DNA of 64,000 bases, taken from Planctomycetota bacterium. Lineage in GTDB: Bacteria > Planctomycetota > Planctomycetia > Pirellulales > Pirellulaceae. This document shows positions 35,690-45,119 of the stretch, in pieces; the first letter of the stretch is position 1; every line of letters begins with the position of its first letter. The DNA is taken from NCBI GenBank assembly GCA_026692865.1, contig JAPLNI010000060.1, positions 1 through 64,000 of the forward strand, given 5' to 3'. The position numbers were made by a program, and so were the translations under genes. The notes beneath the pieces were generated by a model. The model ran no database searches. It had not been told where the DNA came from and worked only from the letters and a program-made list of their open reading frames with translations.

Positions 35690-38092
35690 GTGTTATCTAA
35701 ATCAACTCTTGAAGCGAATACGAAACCTAAGTCGAAACTGCTCGGGTTAGTGGCTCTTGTCGGTAATCCGAACACTGGGAAAAGCTCTCTGTTCAACGCG
35801 CTTTGTGGAATGAACGCCAAGGTCGGCAATTTCCCAGGAGTTACGGTCGAGAAGAAAACCGGACAGTGGAAAGCAGTTGATGGAAGCCACATTGAAGTCG
35901 TTGACTTACCCGGCACCTACAGCTTGGCAGCAAGATCGGCTGACGAGTCGATCGCGGTCGAGGTGCTGCTTGGGAAATCGACGAAGATCGCTGGACACGC
36001 TCACACATCGACAAGTGATGTCCCGAGTGATTTAGAACCGCAACCCGATTGTGTAATTGTCGTTGTTGATGCAGCAGCTATTGAGCGGAACTTGTATCTG
36101 TTCAGCCAAGTTCGTGAACTCGGACTACCAACCCTACTTGTCTTGAACATGTGGGATCGGGTAGCCACAGACTGTGATCTTACGATAGACATCCCTAAGC
36201 TCGCCGAAACGCTGAGCGTTCCGGTCCTGACAGCAGTGGCGTCTAAACGGCAAGGGATTAAAGAGATTCAATGCAAAGTGGAAGAGATGCTTGCTGGCCG
36301 AGTTACCAACCAACATCCTGCCGACCAATCTGTTGGATCGAAACAGCATTCGTCGTCTGCTCAACCAGATATCTACCCGCCGCTGTTTCTCGAAGAGACC
36401 AAGGGACTTCAAGATTGGCTACTTGCTCGAGGCCATGCCGTTCATCGATTTGAGGTTTCGCGTTTATTGATCGACGCGGGCGGTCCTATTGAATCCTATT
36501 GGAAGCATGTTCTCGGAACGAGTTCCCACTCAGACACAAAGACAACAAACGTCTCGGGTGAAAACAGTGAGGTTGCGGATGGATTGGATTCAAAACTTCA
36601 AGGCATTCGTGCCAAGCTGAAGGAAGCTGATTTATCGGTTCCGCGAATGGAGCCAAAGTTAAGGCACGCTTGGATCAAATCAACGATCAAGGACGCTGTT
36701 CATAGAGCCGCACTTCCTGTGGTGACTTTTAGCGATCGCATTGATCGATTGCTAACCCATCAGGTTTGGGGGCTACTAAGTCTTGTCGCCGTATTGTTCT
36801 TTGTGTTCCAAGCGGTCTTTGCATCGATTGGAACAGGCTGGCTTTCAGAGCAGATCGATTTCGGTTGTGAAACTCTGGCTTTACTTGTCAGCTCGACGAT
36901 ACCACCAGGTGCCCTTAGAAGTTTATTAAACGATGGAGTTATCGCTGGCGTGGGCGGTGTATTGGTCTTCATCCCTCAAATCGCGGTGCTGTTTTTATTG
37001 ATCGCGATTCTCGAAGATTGCGGTTACATGGCTCGAGTCGCATTAGTGATGGACAGATGGATGTCGATGCTGGGGCTCAGTGGACGCGCGTTTCTTCCGC
37101 TAATGACAAGCTTTGGATGTGCGGTCCCGGGAATCATGTCGGCTCGGACGATTGCGTCACGTCGCGATCGCATGGTCGCGATCCTTGTGGCTCCGCTGAT
37201 GAGTTGTTCCGCTCGGCTTCCTGTGTATACCCTGATGATTACCACCTTTATCCCTAGCGTCAGCTACGTCAATGGTTGGGTCTCGCTGCAAGGGTTACTG
37301 TTTCTTGCGATGTACTCCTTAGGTGCGATTGTCGCCATTCCGATCGCATGGTTACTTAAGAAGTTTGCCTTTCCTGGGCCAACCTCACCATTTGTCCTTG
37401 AGATGCCCAGTTACAAGTGGCCTAGTTGGAGAGTCGTCCTGAGTCAGGTTTGGGAGCAAGTCCGATCGTTCGCCGTTCGTGCAGGAACCTTGATTTTTTG
37501 CACTTCCATTTTGCTGTGGGCTGCCGCTTATTTCCCCTCGGACCATCGTGAGGAAAATCAATTGGTTGCAAAGCTTGAAGCCATCGACGCGCAAGCCCCT
37601 CAACCTGCAAGTGTTAGTACCAGTGACGTTCATGTCGAAGCGATCTCCATGCGAATCAATAAACTTCGCGCGACGTCAATCGAACAAAGCTTTTTAGGAC
37701 GTTTCGGTAGATCGATCGAGCCCGTTTTTCATGCAGTTGGTTGGGACTGGAAGATCGGGGTCGGAGTAATCGCATCGTTCCCGGCTCGAGAAGTAATCAT
37801 CGCAACACTCGGGACTATCTATTCTCTTGGCAGTGACGTTGACGAAGGAAGTGAATCGTTGGCAGAACAGCTTCGAGCGAGCAAATGGCCCGATGGACGC
37901 CCGGTTTTTACCTGGGTAACTGCTCTATCCATCATGGTTTTCTTCGCGTTGTGTGCGCAGTGCGCTGCGACCCTAGTTGCAATCAAGCGTGAAACAAAGA
38001 CATGGTTCTGGCCAGTCTTTACATTCGTTTACATGACCGCATTAGCTTACTTCTCAGCAATGTTGGTCTTTGTCGTTGGAAGCCAGTTCTAG
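35690..38092 (+). CDS. feoB: Ferrous iron transporter FeoB
   Basis: An 800-residue FeoB starting at GTG 35690. The N-terminal G domain carries G1 GNPNTGKS (25-32), G2 within GVTVEKKTG and G3 DLPGTYSL near 71; a GDI-like region follows, then about eight membrane segments with the two Gate motifs (CGYMARVALVMDRWMSMLGL, FGCAVPGIMSARTI and SCSARLPVYTLMI). It moves Fe(II) into the cytoplasm. A polar insert of about 60 residues before the final membrane block (around 625-670) is longer than usual. Its TAG abuts the TAA of the convergent glycosyltransferase with zero spacing. Confidence 0.97.
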   Translation: MLSKSTLEANTKPKSKLLGLVALVGNPNTGKSSLFNALCGMNAKVGNFPGVTVEKKTGQWKAVDGSHIEVVDLPGTYSLAARSADESIAVEVLLGKSTKIAGHAHTSTSDVPSDLEPQPDCVIVVVDAAAIERNLYLFSQVRELGLPTLLVLNMWDRVATDCDLTIDIPKLAETLSVPVLTAVASKRQGIKEIQCKVEEMLAGRVTNQHPADQSVGSKQHSSSAQPDIYPPLFLEETKGLQDWLLARGHAVHRFEVSRLLIDAGGPIESYWKHVLGTSSHSDTKTTNVSGENSEVADGLDSKLQGIRAKLKEADLSVPRMEPKLRHAWIKSTIKDAVHRAALPVVTFSDRIDRLLTHQVWGLLSLVAVLFFVFQAVFASIGTGWLSEQIDFGCETLALLVSSTIPPGALRSLLNDGVIAGVGGVLVFIPQIAVLFLLIAILEDCGYMARVALVMDRWMSMLGLSGRAFLPLMTSFGCAVPGIMSARTIASRRDRMVAILVAPLMSCSARLPVYTLMITTFIPSVSYVNGWVSLQGLLFLAMYSLGAIVAIPIAWLLKKFAFPGPTSPFVLEMPSYKWPSWRVVLSQVWEQVRSFAVRAGTLIFCTSILLWAAAYFPSDHREENQLVAKLEAIDAQAPQPASVSTSDVHVEAISMRINKLRATSIEQSFLGRFGRSIEPVFHAVGWDWKIGVGVIASFPAREVIIATLGTIYSLGSDVDEGSESLAEQLRASKWPDGRPVFTWVTALSIMVFFALCAQCAATLVAIKRETKTWFWPVFTFVYMTALAYFSAMLVFVVGSQF

Positions 38093-39268
38093 TTAGCTCT
38101 TCTGCTGCGAATTGTATTTAGCTTCTACGAATACTTGTTCCATCTGCTTTATCCACTTGGGTAACGCATGATGTTGCTCGACATGCTTTTGGGCGTATGC
38201 TGCGCGCTCGAGTGCGAGTAGGGGAGATTCGAAGCGAGTCTGAATGGCTTTGAACCATGCAATGGGATCATCGCGGTCAACTAATGTACAAAGAGTACCA
38301 TTCAAGCTGACTTCGCGAATTCCTCCTTCGCAATTGCTCGCCATTGCTGGTACGCCGACTGACATTGCCTCAAGCAAAGCATTTGGTAGGCCTTCGTAGA
38401 GCGACGGCAAGCAAAATAGATCCGCCTGACACAGAAGCGGGAATGGATTGGCAACTTGGCCGTGAAAGATAACTCGATCAGCAACGCCTTCATCGAACGC
38501 TTGATTCTTTAAGCTATCGAGTAAGTGGCCATCTCCGACTATATGTAGCTCGATGTCCAAGCTTGTTTTTCTAGTCACCAGACCTACCGCTTTGATCAGG
38601 CAACTGTGTCCTTTCTCTTCGCTCAAGCGACCGATCGATATGAGTTTCTTACGGTCAGGTCGCATAAGCGTTTCGGAGCCCGCTTCGTTACGAAGTCTGT
38701 CAACACGCTCGAGGTCGATTGGACTTGGCATGACTTCGAAACGATCTCTCGGGATGCGATAGAATTTCGATGCGTTATCGGCAGTTCCTTGGCTTACAGC
38801 GATTAGTCGAGCTGCCGAGCGGTAGGATCGCGCAAGTATCCATCGCTTCAGCCACACGAATCTATTCTCGGTACGAAGCAGATCTTGATCAGGAGGACTG
38901 ACGATCGTCGCAACGTGAGGGACTCCCGCGCGGCGAGCTGCAGCACCGGCAATGAGTGCCATATGGAAAAGGCGTTCGTAGACTACGTCACAGCGATCGC
39001 GATGAACCAATTTGCTGAGCATTTTGGTTTGTGAAGCAAAAACGCGCCCCGGAAAATAGAACCGAGAATGCTTATGGTCTTGCCAATAGGCCTTGATTGG
39101 AACATCGGCCGGAAGATCATCAAGCAGCGCTCCTTTTTTATCTAAGAGAAACAATACAGGGGTGACAAAAGCTCGGTCGAGCCCTCGAATAAGATTGACC
39201 ATTTGTCGTTCGCTGCCGCCACCTTCCATTGTTGAACTACAACACAAAAGTCGAATTGGCGAAGACAC
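38093..39268 (-). CDS. GT4-family glycosyltransferase
   Basis: A 391-residue GT-B glycosyltransferase beginning at GTG 39266-39268. The N-terminal GGGSERQMVNLIRGL is the nucleotide-sugar acceptor-side loop, LISIGRLSEEKGHSCLIKAV opens the donor-binding half, and EX7E appears as EGLPNALLEAMSVGVPAMAS near residue 290. No membrane segment. It transfers a sugar from a nucleotide donor to an envelope or exopolysaccharide acceptor; identity unknown. It is convergent with feoB, no intergenic space. Confidence 0.9.
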   Translation of the reverse strand: MSSPIRLLCCSSTMEGGGSERQMVNLIRGLDRAFVTPVLFLLDKKGALLDDLPADVPIKAYWQDHKHSRFYFPGRVFASQTKMLSKLVHRDRCDVVYERLFHMALIAGAAARRAGVPHVATIVSPPDQDLLRTENRFVWLKRWILARSYRSAARLIAVSQGTADNASKFYRIPRDRFEVMPSPIDLERVDRLRNEAGSETLMRPDRKKLISIGRLSEEKGHSCLIKAVGLVTRKTSLDIELHIVGDGHLLDSLKNQAFDEGVADRVIFHGQVANPFPLLCQADLFCLPSLYEGLPNALLEAMSVGVPAMASNCEGGIREVSLNGTLCTLVDRDDPIAWFKAIQTRFESPLLALERAAYAQKHVEQHHALPKWIKQMEQVFVEAKYNSQQKS

Positions 39269-39388
39269 GAAAACCTCAATGAATGGGTCATGAATACTTG
39301 TTTATTTCAAGCTAAACCGGAAGTATTCTGAACTAAAGTCGTTGATAGTACCAGTGCTTCGCCAACTGAAAGATGAGCGTTCGAACCC

Positions 39389-39477
39389 GTAGCAGATGTC
39401 GTTAGATGCCTGAAAGTAGCCGCGAATCGTGTTATTTCATTCCACCTCCGAATTGTCAAGAATTCGGCTACCCATAA
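39389..39477. repeat. Two-palindrome intergenic repeat, copy 3
   Basis: GTAGCAGATGTCGTTAGATG at the left and GAATTCGGCTACCCATAA at the right, with TCCACCTCCGAATTG between. Words and spacing match copy 4 (50655-50742), with the left palindrome partly broken (GTTAGATGCC). It lies upstream of the pseudouridine synthase gene. Confidence 0.65.
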
Positions 39478-39566
39478 GTTTGGATCGATCGTGACTGTTC
39501 GACAATGTTTGAAATCAATGGAAAACCACGCTTAAAGAAAGTGTTGAGGTTGATTATGATTGGAGC

Positions 39567-40670
39567 ATGAAAAGTCCAACGTTTGAAACCTATGCGATCG
39601 CTGAATCCGACAGCGGCCAGACCTTAGCGGCAGTGCTTAAAAGAATCGGCCCGTTCGAATCCTTTGGTGAATCGTGGGGAGAATCACGCCGTTTGATTCT
39701 CAATCGGCATGTTCAAGTCAATGGAAATCTCTGCCTTGACCCATCCAGACGATTGACAGTGAAGGACACTTTAAAGGTTTGGAAGACGGCTTTACCCAAG
39801 CCTGTTAGCGCAGAGTCGCTTAAGCTTGTTCATGTCGATGACGAAATCATTGTCGTCGAGAAGCCGGCTGGAATTACTTCGGTGCGGCATTTTGAAGAAC
39901 AGCGAATGAAGAAGAAGCGACGCCAGCTCCAGCCGACGCTCGAAGAATTGATGCCGCTTGCCCTTTCGCACTATCTACGCAAAAGACGCTTGGATTCGAA
40001 GCTCGATGCACGAGGCGTTCCTGTCGAAGAACGCGGCCAGAAAAAGCGTAAAGGCCCTCAAGACATCGTTCGTCAAAATGCGGCAGCCGAGTCGTTGGCC
40101 TCGCGGCTTAACATCATCGCAGTCCATCGACTGGACCGCGACACGAGCGGGCTGATGATTTTTGCTCGAACACGTCGAGCGGCAACGCTTCTTGGCCAGT
40201 CATTTCGAAAGCATGCGATTGATCGTAGATACTTCGCAGTTGTCCAGGGGCACCCGACTGCTCAAACTTTCGATAACCATCTGATCCGAGATCGCGGTGA
40301 CGGGCATCGTGGAAGTACTCTGTTGCCCAATGCCGAAGGAGCTCAACGAGCGATCACCCATATTCGTCCGGTTGAGACGCTCGGGGACTACAGCGTTATC
40401 GAATGCAAACTTGAGACCGGTAGAACGCACCAGATTCGAATCCACCTTTCCGAAGCCGGTCACCCTATTTGCGGGGACTTAATCTATTGGAGATCATGGG
40501 ACGGAACGAAAGTCTTGAAGCGCGAGGACCGCTCGAAAGCTCCTCGACAATCGCTCCATTCTTCAACGCTTCGGTTTGTACATCCGACAACCGGTGAAAT
40601 TCTGAAGTTTGTGATGCCTTGGCCACATGACCTCGAGCGTTGGATTACTGGTCTACGCGAAAAAGCTTGA
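39567..40670 (+). CDS. RluA-family 23S rRNA/tRNA pseudouridine synthase
   Basis: A 367-residue RluA-type enzyme. An S4-like RNA-binding segment (SWGESRRLILNRHVQVNGNL) precedes the catalytic domain with HRLDRDTSGLMIF near residues 187-199 (catalytic Asp in RLDRDTSG) and the end motif GRTHQIRIHLSEAGHPICGD. A charged insert of about 70 residues (KKKRRQLQPTLEEL to RGQKKRKGPQ) separates VVEKPAGI from the catalytic loop and is longer than in E. coli RluA/C/D, which is typical of a larger RluA subgroup. Uridine target not assignable. Single gene. Confidence 0.92.
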   Translation: MKSPTFETYAIAESDSGQTLAAVLKRIGPFESFGESWGESRRLILNRHVQVNGNLCLDPSRRLTVKDTLKVWKTALPKPVSAESLKLVHVDDEIIVVEKPAGITSVRHFEEQRMKKKRRQLQPTLEELMPLALSHYLRKRRLDSKLDARGVPVEERGQKKRKGPQDIVRQNAAAESLASRLNIIAVHRLDRDTSGLMIFARTRRAATLLGQSFRKHAIDRRYFAVVQGHPTAQTFDNHLIRDRGDGHRGSTLLPNAEGAQRAITHIRPVETLGDYSVIECKLETGRTHQIRIHLSEAGHPICGDLIYWRSWDGTKVLKREDRSKAPRQSLHSSTLRFVHPTTGEILKFVMPWPHDLERWITGLREKA

Positions 40671-40758
40671 TTTGGTCGATCGAAACGAAACGGACTCACG
40701 GAGTTTTGCGAGAGTAGCTCGCATTATCTTGAATTGGGATTAAAATTAGGCGGTTGAA

Positions 40759-41244
40759 TTGTTCAACGGCAACCTGATCACTGGAACTCTCGTTGAAGCG
40801 GACGTCGTTAACATCAAGACGGCCTTTGGTGAAGCAGCGATCCCCCTGTCAGAAATTGCTGGGATTCGTTTTGCAACACGCGAAGATGTAACCACGACAG
40901 TAGTGATGATTAACGGCGACTCCATCACTTGTGCGACAGATGTTAAACTAGTTACGGTTGAAACCGACTGGGGAACTGCAAGGATCAACGGAAGCTCCAT
41001 TCAGTCGCTTCTGTTGATCCCAAACTTGAAGTGGCAATCGAGCAACGGAGTCAGCGGTAAGCGATGGTCGTTAGTCGATTCCAAAGCGTCGGAATCCGCA
41101 TTGCAGGAATCGTCACAGCCCGTGACAGGTACGAATCCATTACCGAATGCGAATCGCGCACCTGTTAGCCCTAGCTCCCTTCCTGCGGGCACCTATTATC
41201 AAAACGGCGTCCTCTATCGAGCGGGTTTAACAAGCCAAGAGTAA
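40759..41244 (+). CDS. Hypothetical protein, 161 aa (GDxxTG-type repeats)
   Basis: Begins TTG 40759 (MFNGNLITGTLVEADVVNIK) after a TAG at 40747. The pattern NGNLITGTL...VNIKTAFGEAAIPLSEIAG followed by a second NGDSITCATDVKLVTVETDW is a twofold repeated beta motif seen in planctomycete secreted proteins. No signal peptide is apparent, which is odd; the true start may be elsewhere or the N-terminus may be lost. The tail is Ser/Pro/Asn-rich and ends GTYYQNGVLYRAGL. The pdxH ATG lies 28 bp downstream, on the same strand, so the two may be cotranscribed. Function unknown. Confidence 0.6.
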   Translation: MFNGNLITGTLVEADVVNIKTAFGEAAIPLSEIAGIRFATREDVTTTVVMINGDSITCATDVKLVTVETDWGTARINGSSIQSLLLIPNLKWQSSNGVSGKRWSLVDSKASESALQESSQPVTGTNPLPNANRAPVSPSSLPAGTYYQNGVLYRAGLTSQE

Positions 41245-41272
41245 AGCATTTTTTCGAAAGTGACGATTGAGC

Positions 41273-41926
41273 ATGCAAGACTTACGTCGAAGTTATGAAT
41301 ATGGAACGATCACGAAATTGGATCTGCTTAGCGATCCAATCGCCCAGTTCAAAAAGTGGTTCGATAATCTACTGCAGCTAGAGAACCCAAAATGGTTCGA
41401 GCCGAATGCGATGACTCTTTCGACGGCGGAAGTAATCAATGGCGGTCAGGCTCGTGTGACCAGTCGCATTGTTTTGCTTAAGTACATCGATGATGATAGC
41501 TTCGTGTTTTTTACAAACTATCGCTCGGAGAAGGCCAATCAGTTACAAGCAAACGCTCATGCTTCGCTGAACTTTCACTGGGACATTTGTGATCAGCAAG
41601 TTCGCGTCGAAGGAATTGTTTCTAAGACAGACGCGGCAGTCTCGAATAAATACTTTCACGCGAGGCCGATTGCAAGTCAGCTTGGTGCGATCGCTTCTCC
41701 ACAATCGGAAGTTATCGCAGATGACCTAGATTTGAGCATGAGGCTGAAAGAAATTGAGAAGGAGTACCAAGGTCGTGAGATTCCAAGACCCGATCATTGG
41801 GGCGGCTACCGATTGAAGCCAGAGACAATTGAGTTTTGGCAAGGCAAACCCTCACGGCTGCATGATCGGTTTCGATATCGTCGTGAGGATGATGGCGCAT
41901 GGAAAATCGAACGATTAGCGCCGTAG
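41273..41926 (+). CDS. pdxH: Pyridoxamine 5'-phosphate oxidase
   Basis: A 217-residue PdxH from ATG 41273. FMN/PLP-site segments: SRIVLLKYIDDDSFVFFTNY, SEKANQLQANAHASLNFHWD, QVRVEGIVSKT, and the C-terminal WGGYRLKPETIEFWQGKPSR plus LHDRFRYRR. It oxidises PNP or PMP to PLP using FMN and O2, in the cytoplasm. Length is standard. A short repeat begins at its stop codon (41922-41979). Confidence 0.97.
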   Translation: MQDLRRSYEYGTITKLDLLSDPIAQFKKWFDNLLQLENPKWFEPNAMTLSTAEVINGGQARVTSRIVLLKYIDDDSFVFFTNYRSEKANQLQANAHASLNFHWDICDQQVRVEGIVSKTDAAVSNKYFHARPIASQLGAIASPQSEVIADDLDLSMRLKEIEKEYQGREIPRPDHWGGYRLKPETIEFWQGKPSRLHDRFRYRREDDGAWKIERLAP

Positions 41927-41979
41927 TTTGGGACCAGTGTCCCGAACAAGTTAGCGGACGGGACTGCGGTTCCATCCTA
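41922..41979. repeat. Intergenic repeat beginning at the pdxH stop, inverted copy at 49375
   Basis: CGTAGTTTGGGACCAGTGTC...GGACGGGACTGCGGTTCCAT. The reverse complement of 49375-49449 reads almost the same words (GTAGTTTGGGAC, TGTCCCGAACAAG, GGACGGGAC, GGTTCCATCCTA), with about 17 extra bases in the other copy. In both places the repeat overlaps or abuts a gene's TAG stop. Confidence 0.8.
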
Positions 41980-41985
41980 AGCGTT

Positions 41986-43338
41986 TTATCGTCGTTGCTC
42001 GGATGCTCGCAGTTCGTCGCGCAGGCGTTGGACCTCGCGGCGTAACTCGAGAATTTCTTCCTGAACGTTATCATTCAGCTGCGGTCGAATGGTTGCTCCG
42101 AGAGGTAGATCAGATGACGGATAGTTGTAACGGACCGCGTCGGGCATCCCACGGACACCGGGTACAACAATTTCTGCTTGTATGAACGAGCTACCACGAT
42201 AAAAGCTGATTGGGAGAACTGTACCTGGGTCGGATTCGAGTTGCCATCGAAGTACGTCTTGATCGCTTTGAACGTCCTCGTTGTTCATCGCAACGATGCA
42301 GTCTCCCGGCGACAAACCAGCTTGGCTAGCAGGCGAGTTTTGACGCACTTCGAGCACGCTTGCTCCGCGATACGCCGGAATACCGAAATGATTTCGAAAG
42401 GCGTTTGAAAGTGGGGCTAGTGCAAATCCAAACGAACGCGAATTGTTGGGACTCGCAGACAGGCGACCCAAGGGTTCATAGTTTTTCGGAGCTTGCGGGT
42501 CATCGATTGGGAGCGATAGATCTGCCAATTGGCGATCCATCAAGATTGAAGTTATCTCCTTTTTCCGACCACTACGATCGACAAGAAATCGTATCTGATC
42601 GCCAGGTGAATAGCTGGATATGACTTCCGCGAACTCCTCAATACTGGAGACCGCTTGGTCCGAGACAGCCAGAACGCGATCGCTGACTAAGAACCCTGAC
42701 TTCCAAGCAGGGGAACGGTCTGCGATAGCAACGACGCGAAGCCCCAGAAGATTACCACTTGGTTTTTGTAGAGTAAGTCCAAGGAAAGGCTGCCCCGATG
42801 GCGAGGCTACTTGATTAGGAAGTGCGTTTACTTTCCGAGGACTCACCGATTCACCGGCAATGCCTTGCAACGGACCTATTGCTGGAGTTGCATCTGGAAC
42901 CAAAGGAGCCATCTGAACGGATTCGTTCCTGATGGAATCGGGTTTGATAGATTCGGTTTGGATAGGTGGCGGTAGACTCTCCTCGGAAGATGCAGAATTG
43001 AGTACTTGCGGTCCTGCTACACTGCCGCCGGGTGTCCCATCTTTCGCTGCCGGATTCGATTGGGGAATCGGATTCTGTGTGGATGACTGCGGCTTGGGAG
43101 GATTCGGTTTAGGCGGATTTGGCTTGGAAGTGTTCTGCTGGTTTTTGAGAATCTGCGCTTCCAAGAGCTCCAATGCGCTATCCGAATCCAGGGTAATTGG
43201 TTCCTCGGCTATCGTTGGCAAGATGGTCAGCCAAACAACTGCTGCCGATACTGAAAGGTAAATAAATCGCGTAACGCTAGCAGCTTTGAATGTTCTAAAC
43301 GTATTTGCGGGAGCTTTTCTCATAAGTCTTACACACAT
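41986..43338 (-). CDS. Exported two-PDZ-domain protein with C-terminal coiled coil
   Basis: A 450-residue protein with signal/anchor (FIYLSVSAAVVWLTILPTIA), a Pro/Asn/Lys-rich linker with repeated KPNPPKPNPPKP, then PDZ domains: PDZ1 with FLGLTLQKPSGNLLGLRVV and GFLVSDRVLAVSDQAVSS, PDZ2 with FGIPAYRGASVLEVRQNSPA and AGLSPGDCIVAMNNEDVQS. The C-terminus is a heptad-rich coiled coil (ILELRREVQRLRDELRASEQ), which could oligomerise it. No protease domain, so probably a periplasmic adaptor. Start could be ATG 43338 or six codons later. Convergent with pdxH, with a repeat between. Confidence 0.85.
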   Translation of the reverse strand: MCVRLMRKAPANTFRTFKAASVTRFIYLSVSAAVVWLTILPTIAEEPITLDSDSALELLEAQILKNQQNTSKPNPPKPNPPKPQSSTQNPIPQSNPAAKDGTPGGSVAGPQVLNSASSEESLPPPIQTESIKPDSIRNESVQMAPLVPDATPAIGPLQGIAGESVSPRKVNALPNQVASPSGQPFLGLTLQKPSGNLLGLRVVAIADRSPAWKSGFLVSDRVLAVSDQAVSSIEEFAEVISSYSPGDQIRFLVDRSGRKKEITSILMDRQLADLSLPIDDPQAPKNYEPLGRLSASPNNSRSFGFALAPLSNAFRNHFGIPAYRGASVLEVRQNSPASQAGLSPGDCIVAMNNEDVQSDQDVLRWQLESDPGTVLPISFYRGSSFIQAEIVVPGVRGMPDAVRYNYPSSDLPLGATIRPQLNDNVQEEILELRREVQRLRDELRASEQRR

Positions 43339-43471
43339 ACCATCTAACTATCCGAAGAGTTCAATTAGCCGCTCGTCACATGGGCGACTGACTTATCAGG
43401 AACACGATCGATGCTCCGTCGCTAAGACTTAATGATCGTGTATTTAAATTATAGAACGATAACATCGCAAA

Positions 43472-44740
43472 GTGAACAGAACAAAACAGTTAAAGTCTGA
43501 GATCGTATCGGTTGAGCTGTTACCGGAGGTTATTCGTTGCGTTTTGAGCCATTTGGCAGAAGACACGGTTTCGGCGATTCTCAAGGGCTTGGTGTCGATC
43601 CGCGAAGAGTATCCAGAACTACGACTGGCTGGGGCTAGGACCTGCGATGAAGAAGGGAAACTTATCGCAGCAGCCTATCTTTGCGAGTATCCAGGCGCTC
43701 TGGGGGTTTTAATGGGGCCATGGACTGCCTCTTCGGAAGGGCTCACTTTTCAAGACAGGACCATTGCCCCTCGCATTTCAATCGATGATTTAATAAACCA
43801 TTTATCTGACGACGCAGCAGTGAGAACGCTGAAACTACTGCTGGCCGCGTCGAGGCACTGGCAAGTTGAGTTGGTCCAGTCGTTGGATCATCGAAGCTGT
43901 GCAGGGGAAGCTACCACGCGAGCTTGCGGCGAAGTGGTTGCTTCTTCGAAAAACGTTCTGCTTGGAAAGCGACTTGAAGCGAGCGGGATGCAGTGGCTGA
44001 CTACTTTGGAACATCTGCAACTACAGCTTGGTACGTCGTCTTTAAATTTAGATTCAGATTCAACCTCCATTCGCTGCGATTTAGCATCACCATATTCTTG
44101 GACGCGGTTTCGATGGCAAGATGCATCTCGTTGGAGCGATTGGTTGGATGGAACTTATATCGATTCCAGGGATTGTCCGGAGCTCAATGGGATTCGATCA
44201 ACGTCGATGACACTTCAAGGCTACTGGGCACTAACTGGTTTCCCGACTGAGAATGCTTTTTTTGCCCAAGATGACGACGAAGTTGACGCCCAAGAGGGGG
44301 ATGGCGGACTTGGACAAAGCAGTGCTTATCGGAAAGAGCGAAACATCGAGTGGTGGGGGCTTCGTTCGCTTCATTCAGACTCTACCCGTCAAGCCGATAG
44401 CGATTGCGAGAACGCTCTGACTGACCCTCACCGCGATCGCCCCATCGAAGCGGGCTTTATGTTGTCGCAAACATCGCGTGACGCTTGGGAGCTTACTTAT
44501 ATGGGAGTTCATCGAAGTTACCGTGGAAACGGCTTAGGTAAGGCGTGCCTCGCAAAAGCAATAGAGCGAGTTGCGCGATGGAATGGCTTGCGACTTTCAT
44601 TGGCCGTCGACGCGAGAAATCATGTGTGCAGAGATCTCTACAAGGCATTTGGTTTCCAGCCAGTGAGCGAGATCGATGCCTGGATTTACAATCCATTGAA
44701 GAACGATTCGCGTAAGTCTCGAAACGATAGCCTGTTATGA
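43472..44740 (+). CDS. GNAT acetyltransferase fused to a long N-terminal domain
   Basis: A 422-residue protein from GTG 43472. The C-terminal ~110 residues are a GNAT fold: WELTYMGVHRSYRGNGLGKA with the R/Q-x-x-G-x-G/A acetyl-CoA loop, followed by RLSLAVDARNHVCRDLYKAF and GFQPVSEI. The first ~300 residues are not recognised; acidic insertion (QDDDEVDAQEGDGGLG) lies between. Placement directly upstream of dnaA is the only context clue. The acyl acceptor is unknown. Confidence 0.75.
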   Translation: MNRTKQLKSEIVSVELLPEVIRCVLSHLAEDTVSAILKGLVSIREEYPELRLAGARTCDEEGKLIAAAYLCEYPGALGVLMGPWTASSEGLTFQDRTIAPRISIDDLINHLSDDAAVRTLKLLLAASRHWQVELVQSLDHRSCAGEATTRACGEVVASSKNVLLGKRLEASGMQWLTTLEHLQLQLGTSSLNLDSDSTSIRCDLASPYSWTRFRWQDASRWSDWLDGTYIDSRDCPELNGIRSTSMTLQGYWALTGFPTENAFFAQDDDEVDAQEGDGGLGQSSAYRKERNIEWWGLRSLHSDSTRQADSDCENALTDPHRDRPIEAGFMLSQTSRDAWELTYMGVHRSYRGNGLGKACLAKAIERVARWNGLRLSLAVDARNHVCRDLYKAFGFQPVSEIDAWIYNPLKNDSRKSRNDSLL

Positions 44741-45119
44741 ATTTTATGTGAATTTCTGATGTATTGGCCCATGAATTTTCGACAAGTTATCCACGCGTAC
44801 TGTTCGTTTGCTTTAACGAATTTCGTCGATTTTCCAAATGCGATTTTCACCCAGTAAAAACCAGGAAACCAACACGGCTATCGACATATAGTCCAGGACT
44901 TGGAAGCGTCGTTTTGTCTAAACAGTTTGACGAGATAGCTAGCGATCCTAGAATCCTGTCCCACTCATCAACGACTCACACAGCTTGACGGGTTTGCTGG
45001 CACGCGAGTGCTTCATGTGTGGCTGGGGATGGTTCCCTGGCAAGAAGGAATCTTAGGTCCATGGTCGATGTTGAATCGGTTGTGGATTCGTCAATCGCAA
45101 GGCGAGGAGAGCGACCGAC
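44741..45119. promoter_or_regulatory. Intergenic region upstream of dnaA with one good DnaA box
   Basis: TTATCCACG (44787-44795) matches the DnaA box TTATNCACA at eight of nine positions. An AT-rich stretch (about 44735-44790) sits next to it. A second weaker match, TGTGGATTC near 45080 (reverse strand), has two mismatches. This supports autoregulation of dnaA or an origin, but the box density is well below a typical oriC. Confidence 0.4.

Noticed and set aside
43993-44250. Aromatic-rich 85-codon plus-strand frame within the acetyltransferase gene
   Set aside because: Frame-shifted shadow of the GNAT protein; no ribosome site or motif.
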